A stretch of 64,000 bases of DNA from Punctularia strigosozonata HHB-11173 SS5. Its lineage: Eukaryota; Basidiomycota; Agaricomycetes; Corticiales; Punctulariaceae. The notes below the pieces were generated by a model. The model saw only the letters and a program-made list of their open reading frames with translations, had not been told where the DNA came from and did not search any database. Shown here one piece after another: positions 36,777 through 48,171 of the stretch. The DNA lies in contig NW_006767436.1 of assembly GCF_000264995.1 (NCBI RefSeq), positions 2,093,997 to 2,157,996 on the forward strand, given 5' to 3'. Each line of letters opens with the position of its first letter. Position 1 is the first letter of the stretch. Both the position numbers and the translations under genes were made by a program.

Positions 36777-39337
36777 ATGCTGGCGAACCCCGGTCCATCT
36801 ACCCCGCGTCCGAAACCACCTGCGAAGGCACGCAGGTCCTTGATCCGCCAGAAATCATCCCCACCACCACCATATGTCCTTACACCTGAATGCGAGCAGC
36901 GATCCAAGTCGGACACCGTACCTGGCTCACCCGCAGTGGTGACCACGCAGATCCTTGATTACTTCGGAGGCGACGGCGCGGAACGAATAACTGCAGATTG
37001 TCTAAACGAGAGATCCCGCGATGAACTACACCGGTTGCTTGCTCGCGCGGAGCAAACGATTAAGGAGCGAGGGGATGGTCAGTCCCTTATGTACCGCCAA
37101 ACATTCCGTGCGCTAACTCCAGGCCACAGAGTTAGGTCTTACCTCCGAAGTATGCAGAAATCTGTACCAGGACAACGTGACGCTCAAGAGCGAACACGAC
37201 GCTCTGTTCTCTCGCCTACCGTTGTCTCGATCTCAGTCTCCGGACGCCTCCTTCTCACCTCCCGCCTCACCCGCGTACCACACCCAATCACTCTCTCCCT
37301 ACTCCAGTTCATTTTCCGACATTGGATCGCCCATATCTGCTCGTCTCTCCTTCCAATCACCGCGGAGGATCACCATCTCTGCTGATGATATCGCGTTCCT
37401 TACGGAGCAAAACCAGGAGCTGCTCGCAAAACTTGAAAAACTCGAGGAGGAGTCAGCGCAAGCGGACCTCGCCGGGAAACGCAAGCTACGGAAGCTTGAA
37501 AAAGAAATTCAGGGCATGCGTGACGAGCTTGAGCGCACGCAGTCTCGCAGTGCCGAGCTCGAGGAGAGGACCAGGAAGCTCCTTGATCGGGAAGTTGACA
37601 TTCGCAAGCAAGAAAGAATAGACCGCTACCACGAACTAAGAGCCATGACAGAACCTCATCCCCGTGCAACGGCTGATTTCCGGGACTTCTCTCCTGGCGG
37701 AGCAATGTCTGGTCCGGTTGTTCCGCGACATGCAGAACGTCTCCCATCCTGGCCACTCAACGTCGACATTACTAGGACGGAGCCATTGATCGCAGAGAAT
37801 TATCCTATTCCACAGAGTACGACGCCTCGCGGTGAAAGACAATCGGAAGACGAGCGAAACATGATTGCGCAGCTGTTAGAGAAAATTCGGGAGCTCGAGG
37901 ATGTCAACGCGCAGATGACCCATCAACAGGCGGACACATCGGTGCGACTGCTCGCTGCTCAACGCGACTCCGACAATATCAAGAAACTTTACGATGTTTT
38001 CAGAGACCAGTCTGGGGCAGACCTAGAGATTATTGTGGAGGACGCCGACGCTCAGGCCACTCCAGTCGACGCGAGTATATCACCCGCGATGTCCAGCAGA
38101 ACTGGACTGGAGCTCCCTAGGATCATACGCTTCAAGAGCCTGCGCAGATCTATCGAGGAGATGTCACTAGACCTTGATGCTTTCGCGGAGGGCATCCAGG
38201 ATGACATGCGCAGCACAGGCCGAGGCTTGCCGGTAGAAAGCGGTCTTTACTCTCGGAAGCCCCGTAAACCGATCGTGGGTCTTTTCGACGAGCCTGAACC
38301 CTCAGGTTCGGACCGATCGTCACCCGATCAACCTGACCTCTCTTTCCATTCCTTTGGTTCTTCCCTGCCGCCCTCCCCTATTATCCCTTCGCTACCTGCG
38401 GGATCGCATACGCCAAGGATTGCGACTCCCACGACCCCCTTGTCAGATAGCAAGACAATGTCTCTGATGTTCGGACCCGGACATATCGAGCCCCCGTGCC
38501 GCGTTCTGAGTAGCGAGCTTGGAGCAGAGTTACAACATGACAACGTATGGGGTAGCCAATCGGAAAACCACCATCTTCGGCGCACCAGTCTGGCGAATAT
38601 TAGCCTGTTTTCGGAACCATGTTCTCCGCTGGACATATCTTCGTCTCTGCCAGGCGCATTCGAGCATCACGATTCACAAGGCAACATATCCCTGGGGGAG
38701 GAAATGCAAGCAGGGTTGGTGGAGCCACTGCCTTCCTTCGCATCATTGTCCAAGGAGGACACTTCCGCTGTTGGCCTGGCTCCGCCTATGAGGCCGGACC
38801 ACTCCCTTCGAAACCGACGGCTTTCGGAGGCAATGCTGTCGCGCAGTGGTCGCTGGAAGGAAGCCCGTGCCAGCCACTGGGCCACCGGCGGCGCGAGTCC
38901 CGTCAAAAGCCCCACGCTAAAGCATGCAACGAAAGGGTCTAAGCTGGGCCTTGCCAGCATCTTTGAGGCGGCCGTGGACGCCATGAACATGGGCCCCTCG
39001 GGTGGGAGTCCCGTTAACGAGTTTACTGATCTGCAATACAACGCAGAGGAGGTAGCCGACGATGCAGATAATTCTGCACTGGAGGTAAGACCTGCGCAGG
39101 GCACCCTGACCGAGAACAAGGAGAAGATGGGTCTTGTTCAGGTCGTCTTGGAGCTTTGGCTGTGGTTACAATTTGTCATTATCATTGTCGTCTTCCGTGG
39201 GTCTTTCACGTACGTATCTTCTCCTGGAGCTAACACCAGTCTTGACAGTGTGGGCTATGGCGAAACGAGGACCCAGGAGTGTACTTGCGGATGCCGAAAA
39301 ACGCAGGAGGACGACCTCTTTGACTGCACAGAAGTGA
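36777..39337 (+). CDS. Coiled-coil protein with C-terminal membrane anchor
   Basis: I do not recognise a named family. The ATG at 36777 opens a Pro/Lys-rich N-terminus. A GTCAGT intron joins ERGD to ELGLTSEVCRNLYQDNVTLK, beginning a helical segment, and a strong coiled coil follows (DDIAFLTEQNQELLAKLEKL through LEERTRKLLDREVDIRKQER, about residues 165-250). A second shorter coil is MIAQLLEKIRELEDVNAQMT. The next roughly 400 residues are Ser/Pro-rich and likely disordered. Near the end, VVLELWLWLQFVIIIVVF is a single membrane helix. Splicing out the intron after it changes the tail to WAMAKRGPRSVLADAEKRRR and ends at 39337. The architecture suggests a tail-anchored tether or adaptor at an organelle membrane. 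Confidence 0.7.
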
Positions 39338-40012
39338 TCCTCAGTTAAGCGCTTGCGTAAAGGATTCTTAGTGGGATTACACAGGGACATCTGCGTTGTA
39401 TCATTAAAGTAAACGATCAGGACTTTGCGTCTAAACGATTCGAAAATTGCAACCTTGCAGACATGCGAACCGTGGGCGCCCTTAGCTGCGGTAGGTAGAC
39501 TCTACTCATCAGCGTAACGGCTACCGCGAAATGTCCCGACTGATATGGCATGGAGCTAGGCAAAAACCATGGTTGATTACGAGGCACGAACACCATAAAG
39601 TACAGATTATAGGCGGAGTTTAGTACTCGACACACCATCTAAATGCGGCAAAGGCTGGATATGTCAAGCGTGGACCCGGCCTCCTCCTTCTTCCACTCCA
39701 CTAGTAAGGTAACGATGGCACTGTGAACCATGTCGCCAGGCATGAGTAGGTGGGACGAGCAGTAAAGGAACGTGCTCTTCGAAGCAAGTAAAGAAAACGA
39801 TTTGTATTGTATCGAAAAACGAGTCGTCAGCGTAGCAGACAAAGTGTGTGACCGACTTTTGCGCAGATTTATACCCGAGCGCACGTGGGCTCAGTGCGGC
39901 CCTGCGTTTGTGCGGCGGTGTCGTCAACGCGGCTTCCGTGTCTTGACCTTGTACTCATCCCCAACAGCGCCCACCCCCCTTCCTCGCCGCCTCCCTCTCC
40001 AAGCGTTGGCAA
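39338..40012. other. Intergenic region, no supported gene
   Basis: About 675 bp upstream of the FG nucleoporin gene. Some open frames are present on both strands but they lack recognisable content. The region immediately before 40013 is CT-rich, as fungal leaders often are. Confidence 0.45.
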
Positions 40013-43000
40013 ATGGCGGGAAGCGACAGCGACATTTTGGGTCACCCAGAGATACCGCTTCGCAAAGCTCCTATGTTCTCATCCTGGGTGCTGGCTCTGC
40101 TCATCGTCGCCGCGACCATCTTCGGCGGGTTCGGGATCCGATGGCTCTCTAGTGCCTTCAAAAAATGGCAAGAGAAAAGCTACAGAAAGTGATTCATCCA
40201 TTCCTCACTCGCCCCGTATATGCGTCTAACGAACATCGTGTTCCCATCAGAGCAATGCGGCGAAGATACGGAATACCTGACGATGATCATCGGCCTTTCA
40301 ACGTCGCCTATGCTGCTGCTACCAACGCGCGTCGCGAACAAGAGAGGGATGCCAAGAGGAGCTCGGTATCTGGCACTCCATCACGTAACGCATTGGCGGA
40401 CGGTCAGAAACAACGGCGAGGTCAAGCGAGACCACCCGGTGAGTGCCGTTACCACAACGGGCGCATGGATATTGGATTTCTCATACTATGTGACCTTCTA
40501 GGCTTTGTAGCGAAGGCAGTACAGAGAACTGTACAGCGCGATGCTGCCAGGCACTATCCTTCCCCACCTGCGGAACAGGCTTCCTCTCCACAACGAGGCT
40601 CTCTGTCTGCCACTTTAGGAAACACGGGATCATCAATACCGAACTCGCTCTCAACGCCCTATATTCCCGGTGGTCTGGTTGGCGTGACCCCTATACCGGT
40701 ACCAGACAGTGCCGATCCTCCGGCTCGCAGAGGTCATATTAGAAAGTACGAGGCCGAGTCTGATGATGAAGGCGACGGGGAGAATTACAAGAAGTCTCGC
40801 GTAGCCGAAGAAGAGATCGCTGAGGATGACGCTGACATCGAAGGGCAGGATCTCGTGCCTCAACGGGGGCATAAGCGCTCCACCGACTCTGTTGATGTCT
40901 CCGGCAGACGTGACAAACGCGCGCGCAAGGTGTCACTTGAGCAGCCTGGTGCGGAGATGGACGTTGATGGGACAGAGGCCGAGGACGGATTGGCCGACAT
41001 AACTTCGGCGTCCAGTCGCGGGAAGCGTGCTTCTGCTGGGGTGAAGCGGCGCCAGAGCGAGGCAGGCTCGACCTTCGGTGGTGACGACAGCTTGGAACTG
41101 GAATTGGAAGGGGAAGATGACGGCGTTCGAGCGCGTCACAGGAAGCGACGCACCTTGCAGAAGCGCAACTTTGAAGTCGCCACTAGAGGACAGAAGAGGG
41201 ACAGACTTGCCTCAGATTCGGACTCCGATGTTGACATGCACTCGAATGATGGTTCCGAACAGGGTAACTTGCGGAAGCGAGGGAAGAGATCGAGCACTAC
41301 GGCGTCAGAGAAAAGCTTCGGGAACGAGCNNNNNNNNNNNNNNNNNNNNNNNNNNNNNNNNNNNNNNNNNNNNNNNNNNNNNNNNNNNNNNNNNNNNNNN
41401 NNNNNNNNNNNNNNNNNNNNNNNNNNNNNNNNNNNNNNNNNNNNNNNNNNNNNNNNNNNNNNNNNNNNNNNNNNNNNNNNNNNNNNNNNNNNNNNNNNNN
41501 NNNNNNNNNNNNNNNNNNNNNNNNNNNNNNNNNNNNNNNNNNNNNNNNNNNNNNNNNNNNNNNNNNNNNNNNNNNNNNNNNNNNNNNNNNNNNNNNNNNN
41601 GGGATGCCAAGAGGAGCTCGGTATCTGGCACTCCATCACGTAACGCATTGGCGGACGGTCAGAAACAACGGCGAGGTCAAGCGAGACCACCCGGTGAGTG
41701 CCGTTACCACAACGGGCGCATGGATATTGGATTTCTCATACTATGTGACCTTCTAGGCTTTGTAGCGAAGGCAGTACAGAGAACTGTACAGCGCGATGCT
41801 GCCAGGCACTATCCTTCCCCACCTGCGGAACAGGCTTCCTCTCCACAACGAGGCTCTCTGTCTGCCACTTTAGGAAACACGGGATCATCAATACCGAACT
41901 CGCTCTCAACGCCCTATATTCCCGGTGGTCTGGTTGGCGTGACCCCTATACCGGTACCAGACAGTGCCGATCCTCCGGCTCGCAGAGGTCATATTAGAAA
42001 GTACGAGGCCGAGTCTGATGATGAAGGCGACGGGGAGAATTACAAGAAGTCTCGCGTAGCCGAAGAAGAGATCGCTGAGGATGACGCTGACATCGAAGGG
42101 CAGGATCTCGTGCCTCAACGGGGGCATAAGCGCTCCACCGACTCTGTTGATGTCTCCGGCAGACGTGACAAACGCGCGCGCAAGGTGTCACTTGAGCAGC
42201 CTGGTGCGGAGATGGACGTTGATGGGACAGAGGCCGAGGACGGATTGGCCGACATAACTTCGGCGTCCAGTCGCGGGAAGCGTGCTTCTGCTGGGGTGAA
42301 GCGGCGCCAGAGCGAGGCAGGCTCGACCTTCGGTGGTGACGACAGCTTGGAACTGGAATTGGAAGGGGAAGATGACGGCGTTCGAGCGCGTCACAGGAAG
42401 CGACGCACCTTGCAGAAGCGCAACTTTGAAGTCGCCACTAGAGGACAGAAGAGGGACAGACTTGCCTCAGATTCGGACTCCGATGTTGACATGCACTCGA
42501 ATGATGGTTCCGAACAGGGTAACTTGCGGAAGCGAGGGAAGAGATCGAGCACTACGGCGTCAGAGAAAAGCTTCGGGAACGAGCAGGATATTTCCAATGA
42601 TCCGCTATGCAAAGGGCGGAAGATTGGAGAAGAATGGACAGCAAACGGTATCAGGTACAAAGTAGGCATGAACGGACAGCGACTTCGTCATGCGCTCGTC
42701 AAGAAGAAGCAACCGACCAAATTCCCGATGGTCAGTTTACCCTACGCGTTTTCCAAGGCCGTACTGACGGAAGTGCAGCCTAGCGACTCTCAACATCCAG
42801 ATCGCGGTGCCGGTGTGGTCATTTGGGTTGAGACCTGGCTCTCTGAAGATGAGTACAAAGCGGCCAAAGAACAAGGCGACCTAGCGTGGCAGAATACTCC
42901 TCCCCTGAAGACTAACGGCTCTGAACCCACTACCCCTGACAGCGCGGCGGTATGTCACCGCGGTTCATCGGTGGGATCATGCTAATCGTCGTTTCATAGG

Positions 43001-44943
43001 TCTCGCCCACCAAGGTTGGCAAAAACCTGTTGTGGTCTTCCACCACAGGACGTGCGAGCGACTCACCGCTGCTTAAGCATAACACCCTTCGCCAGTCGAT
43101 CACAACGACTGCGGTGCTCCGAGTAAACCCCTTCCAGCAATCACAAGCCACTCCAAACCGAACGTTGGGGCGTCGTATCAGCGCCAACAGCCCACTCACG
43201 CTCGCCGCCGACAGCCCAAAGCAGCCGGGATCAAAAACATACAGCAAGTGGGAGAAACAGGACTTGGAGGCAGAGGCGATGGCAAAAATGCGACAGAAGT
43301 TACTTGACCAGAAAAAAAATTCAAGCAGTGCACCAACGTCCCCTAGTCCCCCTCTTGCAGTATCTGCTACACCTGCAGCGCCCAACGCCTTGGGAAGCTC
43401 ACCAGTTGTTCCCCTGCTGAAGCCTGCTTCATCGACGCCGCCCTTCGCGCCTGCAGTCAAGTCGTCGGAAAGCGCAACGGACAAGGCACCTCCGCAGTCA
43501 TCCACAGGGTCCAGTGCGTTTGGGTTCGGGTTCCCGAGCGTTGCGCCGAAGGCGCAGGGATCCTCGGCGGTGGACAGCGATAAGATCAAACCTCCAGCCC
43601 CATTAGTATCCGGCTTTGGGCTTGGAGCACCCCCAACCTCTACGAATTTGGCTTCGTCGTCCGATGTAGCTGGAAAGCAGCCTGAGGTGAAGACCGCCAA
43701 TGAATCAAAGACGCTTGGCAATCCGCTGGGTTCAATGGGTCCTCCTCCTGTCCCTGTCCCTGGACTCGCGTTCGGTTTCAAACCCACGCTGCCATCAGCT
43801 TCACCCTTGCCTACTTCAGCCCCCAAGCCTGCCGACGCTGCGGCAAAACCCAATTCGTTCACGTTCGGCCCTTCATCTACCAACTCCGACAGTACAAAAC
43901 AATCTTCACTCGCTGCTACAGCTGTGTCGAGCCCATCGTTACTGAGCCGCATCGGCGAGAGTAGTTCTGCCGCCAGCGGCGCAAGTCCGGCGCCGGGTGC
44001 GACTGTGGCCCCAGCCCCCTCTCTGTTTTCGTTCAAACCGAACACTCAGAATGCCCCAGAGAGTACAAAAGCCTCGTCGTTCTTCGCTAACAGTCCGGGT
44101 GCCAATACCGATCCATCTCCGGTGTTCACCAGTAAACCGCCCACCTTCAGCTTTTCACTCGGCAAGCAGCCCGAGACGAAGTCAGAAGCCAACAAAAATC
44201 CGGGGCCTAGTGCGGCTAACCCCTCTGCTCCTACGCCGTCCGTGCCATCCTTCTCCTTTGGTGCCCCTAAAAACGACGGGACGACGACGGCGCCTGGATC
44301 AACTGCAGCGAATAAACCCGTGTTTGGAATGGCTACGGGCGGTCAGAGCGCTTTCGGCGTGAACAACACTGGCAGTATTTTCGGTGCGACCAATACTCCT
44401 GGAGCCACGGCTAGCAAACCCGCGCCCTTCACCTTCGGTTCCGCCTCTGCTACTAGTTCCACACCGGCAGGCGACGGTAAGACTGCCGAAGCCTTCAAGT
44501 CGGCATTCAGCAACCCGACGGCGTCAGCTGCGTCGCCCGCGGCGCCGAAAACAACTTTTTCCTCGTTCGGTTCTTCTACTACGACACCCGCGGCTGCAGC
44601 GACGAATACTGCGGGGGGCGCAGACAAGAAGCCACCGACTTTCTCTTTCAACTTTGGTTCGGGAGCGTCGACAGGGCCGAATGCGCCTGCGTTCGGTAGT
44701 GGAGGTGCTTTGGGCAGTTCAACCAACCCCAACGTTTTCGGCTCATCCGCCTTTGCCACGAACAATGCTGCTGCACCGGCCATTGGCACGGCCAATACCA
44801 CAAGCAACGCCTTCTCCTTTGGCCAAAAGCCCGCTGCTGCTGGGACTTCTTCACAGTTCGGACTAGGGGCAACTCCGTCCAGTTCGTCATCTCAATCACC
44901 ATTCACCTTCGGAACTTCGGGACAGAACCAAGGGCAGAAATAG
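40013..44943 (+). CDS. FG nucleoporin with N-terminal membrane segment (assembly-interrupted)
   Basis: This is a nuclear pore protein of the FxFG type. A 59-codon exon (ATG 40013) encodes a membrane helix at residues 25-42 (WVLALLIVAATIFGGFGI) followed by a basic face (RWLSSAFKKWQEKSYRK). A 62-nt intron (40189-40250, GTGATT donor, TCTAAC branch, CAG acceptor) joins it in phase to AMRRRYGIPDDDHRPFNVAY. A highly charged, probably nuclear-import-rich middle follows, then a conserved patch (WTANGIRYKVGMNGQRLRHA, VETWLSEDEYKAAKEQGDLA WQ). From about 43500 to 44930 there are many FxFG and FG repeats. The 1255 bp from 40346 to 41600 look like an assembly duplicate plus gap; without them the gene is continuous. 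Nup1, Nup124 and Nup153-type proteins are alternatives if the first exon is not used. Confidence 0.75.
40346..41329 (+). repeat. 984-bp direct repeat, copy 1 (probable assembly duplicate)
   Basis: This block recurs at 41601-42584 with a constant offset of 1255 bp. Every position I compared is identical, including an intron and third codon positions, and open frames within it translate identically on both strands. It ends directly at the N gap. Confidence 0.9.
41330..41600. other. Sequencing/scaffolding gap (271 N)
   Basis: A run of N separates the two identical copies. Its bases are unknown and any translation through it is meaningless. Confidence 1.
41601..42584 (+). repeat. 984-bp direct repeat, copy 2
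   Basis: Identical to 40346-41329. It begins immediately after the gap, and the sequence continues into the rest of the nucleoporin gene (QDISNDPLCKGRKIGEEW), so this is the copy in true context with the 3' half. Confidence 0.9.
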
Positions 44944-45284
44944 TAAACGCGCCCAGTATTTCTTGACGGCATCGTACTTTGCATACCATCGTAGTCTTTA
45001 TCATCCTGTACAATGTACATTACTCGCACGCCAGTTCCCTACCACTAGTATACGAATCGCACCGGATCGACGTCACGCCTCGGATTTGCCTGTGCCTGCT
45101 CGTCAGCTTCATTTCGTGCTATCAGTTCGAAGAAGTTGCTACGGCCGCAAACGTAAGTCGCGTGTGAAGAACCGAGGAGGAATAAAATCCGTCTGATTGG
45201 TCCTCCGGCTGCCGACCCGGGCCTCGTACCACACGTCTCTTGCTCACACCACCACCTTCCCCCCTCCCTCTTCATCCCTGCGTC
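44944..45284. other. Intergenic region with cytochrome b5 promoter
   Basis: About 340 bp between the nucleoporin stop and the cytochrome b5 start. An ATTGG (CCAAT on the other strand) lies at 45196-45200 and a CT-rich leader precedes the ATG. No gene is seen. Confidence 0.5.
45196..45200 (-). promoter_or_regulatory. CCAAT-box candidate upstream of cytochrome b5
   Basis: The pentamer reads CCAAT on the minus strand, 85-89 bp before the cytochrome b5 ATG. CCAAT boxes bind the Hap complex in fungi, which controls haem and respiratory genes. A five-base match is weak evidence on its own. Confidence 0.35.
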
Positions 45285-45997
45285 ATGGCCACCAAAACCG
45301 TTACCATTGAGGAGCTGAAGGAGCACTCCAAGAAGGACGACCTCTACATCCTCATTAGCGGCAAGGGTATGATACCTGCGCGCCATCGCGTCGCATCCGC
45401 GCTGACACGTAACACTCGCAGTGTACAATGTGACAAAATTCATTGACGAGGTAGCGTGTGTGTATGCTTGGGCAGCGTCTGTTCTCTGATCACCACTTAG
45501 CACCCCGGTGGAGATGAGGTTCTCCTGGCGGAGGCCGGTACGCGCATTCGACACGATCCAATATATTCCGGACTTATCCTGACTTGCTCTTGCTTTTTCT
45601 AGGCAAGGACGCGACGGAGGCCTTTGAGGACGTTGGCCACTCTGATGAGGCTCGCGCGCTTCTGCCCGATATGTTCGTTGGCAACTTCGAGGGTGCTGTT
45701 GTAAGTGATCCACCCTTTCTCCCCTTATCGCCCCGCAGTACTCAGAATGTTCCGTTCGCTTGACACCTGACGCTATTCAATCTGAACAGGAGCAGTTGAA
45801 GGAGGCAGCGAAGGCGGCTTCTGGCCTGACCAACCCTCATGTCAACAGTGCTGTCGAACAAGGGTCCAAGTACGTGGTCGCTCATGCTGCAGTGAAATCC
45901 ACATTGCTGAATCGCGGGACGCCACAGCCTTATGTACTTCGTCCCTCTCGGTCTTCTGGGTGCCTACTTTGCATGGCGGTTCTACTCGTCCGCATAA
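45285..45997 (+). CDS. Cytochrome b5, tail-anchored
   Basis: Cytochrome b5 is a small haem electron carrier of the endoplasmic reticulum that feeds desaturases, sterol enzymes and P450s. The ATG at 45285 gives MATKTVTIEELKEHSKKDDL YILISGK. Short exons join to VYNVTKFIDE, HPGGDEVLLAEA (first haem-ligand His in HPGG), then GKDATEAFEDVGHSDEARAL (second ligand His). The C-terminus EQLKEAAKAASGL precedes a hydrophobic tail ending YFVPLGLLGAYFAWRFYSSA with the stop at 45997. Length is normal. Five short introns are required for a protein of about 140 residues. It is convergent with the SGNH hydrolase gene, about 140 bp apart. Confidence 0.93.
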
Positions 45998-46134
45998 GGG
46001 CACTGTCCGCTAGCGGGACGCCGTTCGTCGGGTCATATACATTTTGTTTTGCTCTCCTTGCAATCCCTTGCTTATTTTTGGTACATAATGTTCACGCCGG
46101 ATATACATTACGCTCACTGAAGCTTTACTGGAAG

Positions 46135-47570
46135 CTACTGGAAGCCAGAAACTCCCTTGGTGAAGTTTGTAAAGAGATCGAGCGGGAATGCCTGAGCGAC
46201 CGCACGGTAACCTGCCGTATTAGGATGCAGTCCATCCCCGGAATCGAATTCGAGCCTGAGTTTGCTGCTGTTCGTGGGATCACGCAGGATCGCGTCGAAG
46301 TCGATAACTCCGTCAAACGCCCCGCTGGTGCGAATCCACTTGTTGATCGTCTGACGTGAAACTTCCCTCGTGGGATCGTCGTACGGCTGGATGACGGTCG
46401 AGTTTTGCGGCGAACCGAACGGCGTTATGGTGGCAGCGAACATGGGGATGCCGTTTGTATGCACCCTGCTGATGATCTGCTTGTATGCCTGGATGAGCCG
46501 CTGAGTCACAGCTGCTTGAGCCTCAGTGGTGGTCGGCGCGGTGCCGATGTCGTTGACTCCCTCGAAGATCATGGCGAAGCCCACGTTCGGGTGTGCGAGG
46601 ACATCCCGCTCGATGCGGCCTTGAGCAGCAGGGCCGAGGCCGTCGGCAAGTATACGATTACCGCCGGCTGCCTGGTTGATCACTGCGATTTGAGACGTAG
46701 GCGGATTCGTCTGCATGCGTGCGAGGAGCTGATCTGGCCAGCTAATGCAAGGATCTGACATGAGCGAGGAGCTTACAGATCTCGGGGTTGAAGATCGTAC
46801 CGATCATTGCCGTCAGTGGTGCTTCCGCGTCCGTCCGTGATGCTGTCACCGACGATTGCAAAAGAGCGGACGGATGGTGGAGACCAAACCTCCAGAGCAC
46901 TGATGAAGAACCAGTGTTGAGCGTTCACGACGGACGTGCCAGTAATGTTCTCCGCGGACGTGGCGTCTCCGAAGGTGAACCACGACGTAGCGCGACTGCC
47001 AGGGTGCGAAGTGATGTCGAAACCTCCTTGGCCATTCGCAAGGTACAAGGATATCGCTAGCTCAGACTGGGGCTGAATTGTGAAGTCGATTGGATCGGAC
47101 ACGGCGAGCGCGCCGTTGGGTATGAGGATTCCATTGCTTCCGCTGAAAGAGAGGGGTACTAATGTGTTCACTTGAATCGCGCTCACGCCAGAAGAGCCAT
47201 TCAGAGGCAGCGCAACGGTAGCCGCTGTAATCTCGAGGTTGGAGTCGCCGAAGTTATTGGAGATGCGGAGACGGATTTGCTTCCCCCCGACAGACGTATG
47301 AATCGTCTGACGTATAGTTGAGTTTTCGAAGACCCCAGTAGTGCCGTTCTGAGGGAATAAGCGATTAGAGATCGGCAATGGTCACACACCAGGCCGATGA
47401 ACACTGACGAACGGTGGGGAAGGCAGGTTCGTCGACTCCGTGAGTTGTGGCATGGATACCCAGGTATCGACCCAGTGCCCTTCCGGAGGGTTTGGAGAGA
47501 TTGCTTGGACACCGAAGGCGAGTCCTACGACGGCTGCGCCGAACCACATCCAATTGGAATTGACTAGCAT
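46135..47570 (-). CDS. Secreted SGNH/GDSL-type hydrolase
   Basis: The ATG at 47570 begins a signal peptide (MLVNSNWMWFGAAVVGLAFG VQA). A beta-rich N-terminal domain follows (HWVDTWVSMPQLTE, STIRQTIHTSVGGKQIRLRI). The SGNH catalytic core has the four family blocks: GDSITDGRGST (nucleophile Ser), NQAAGGNRILADG (Gly and Asn of the oxyanion hole), EGVNDIGTAP, and GDGLHPNTAGY (catalytic Asp and His). Two introns, near 46750-46790 and 47350-47390, are needed. Members with this layout act as extracellular esterases or lipases, including carbohydrate acetyl esterases; the substrate is not evident. All catalytic residues are present. Confidence 0.9.
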
Positions 47571-47988
47571 TCTGGATAGAGAGCAGGCGGATAACGTCGT
47601 CCACTACGGCCGATGCGCAACCCCTCCTTCCGCTATTTGAACGAAGACAGGATGGTGCATGCGGGCCGAGGAAATGCCGCTAAATCGGCCAATGTCGAGA
47701 AGCAGATCGTATGATGGGGACACATGACAGATAAACTGAATATGAGGAAGTACGGCGAGCACGCAGCAGACCCGTATAGCGACCCGGACTGTTTTTGAAT
47801 GCGCTCCTTGACGCAGGAGGGAACGCTCGTCCATCTTCAGCGATTCGAAGACGCGCGATCCGCACGTTACTGAACGCCCTCGCTTACGCGAGCACTGTCT
47901 GCACGTGACTGGCAGGGAATTGAAGGCGGTGATGTCGGAGCCTGACTGATTTCAAGTCAGCCTAGCCCCGCTTGGTGAACTTGGTTCC

Positions 47989-48011
47989 GGGCGGCGGCGT
48001 CCGAGCCGCCC
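47989..48011. repeat. GC-rich inverted repeat in a divergent promoter
   Basis: Perfect 7-bp arms (GGGCGGC and GCCGCCC) flank a 9-base loop. A smaller 5-bp-arm hairpin (TGACT/AGTCA) lies just upstream at 47943-47959. They could be protein-binding palindromes or chance structures. Confidence 0.4.
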
Positions 48012-48026
48012 CGCACGTACCATGAG

Positions 48027-48031
48027 CCAAT
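48027..48031 (+). promoter_or_regulatory. CCAAT box upstream of RCF2
   Basis: CCAAT about 140 bp before the RCF2 ATG, with a TATAA at 48083-48087 about 85 bp before it. Hap-complex control would suit a respiratory gene. Motif match only. Confidence 0.4.
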
Positions 48032-48171
48032 CGCGCACCTGTGGATGGCCCACGCTTAATCGAGTTTGCGCTCGCAACGGTGTATAAGAACTCCTTTGCC
48101 CAGACGCGACTCCATACAAGCCCTGTAACGCACCCTCACACCTAGAATCCTTCTAGACGCAACTCACAGAC

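Larger units (their letters stand above)
47571..48171. other. Divergent promoter region of SGNH hydrolase and RCF2
   Basis: About 600 bp between two start codons. It holds two small inverted repeats (47943-47959 and 47989-48011), a CCAAT box at 48027-48031 and a TATAA at 48083-48087 oriented to RCF2. No gene is visible. Confidence 0.5.

Noticed and set aside
41078-42985. One long frame running through the N gap
   Set aside because: The translation crosses unknown bases and joins two copies of the same sequence; it is an assembly artefact.
42930-44045. 371-codon minus-strand frame opposite the FG repeats
   Set aside because: Its Gly/Ala/Leu-rich composition is the antisense of Pro/Ser/FG codons; there is no independent signal.
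47940-48012. Possible tRNA or structured RNA
   Set aside because: Only two unrelated small hairpins are present; there is no acceptor stem, anticodon arm or T-loop consensus.
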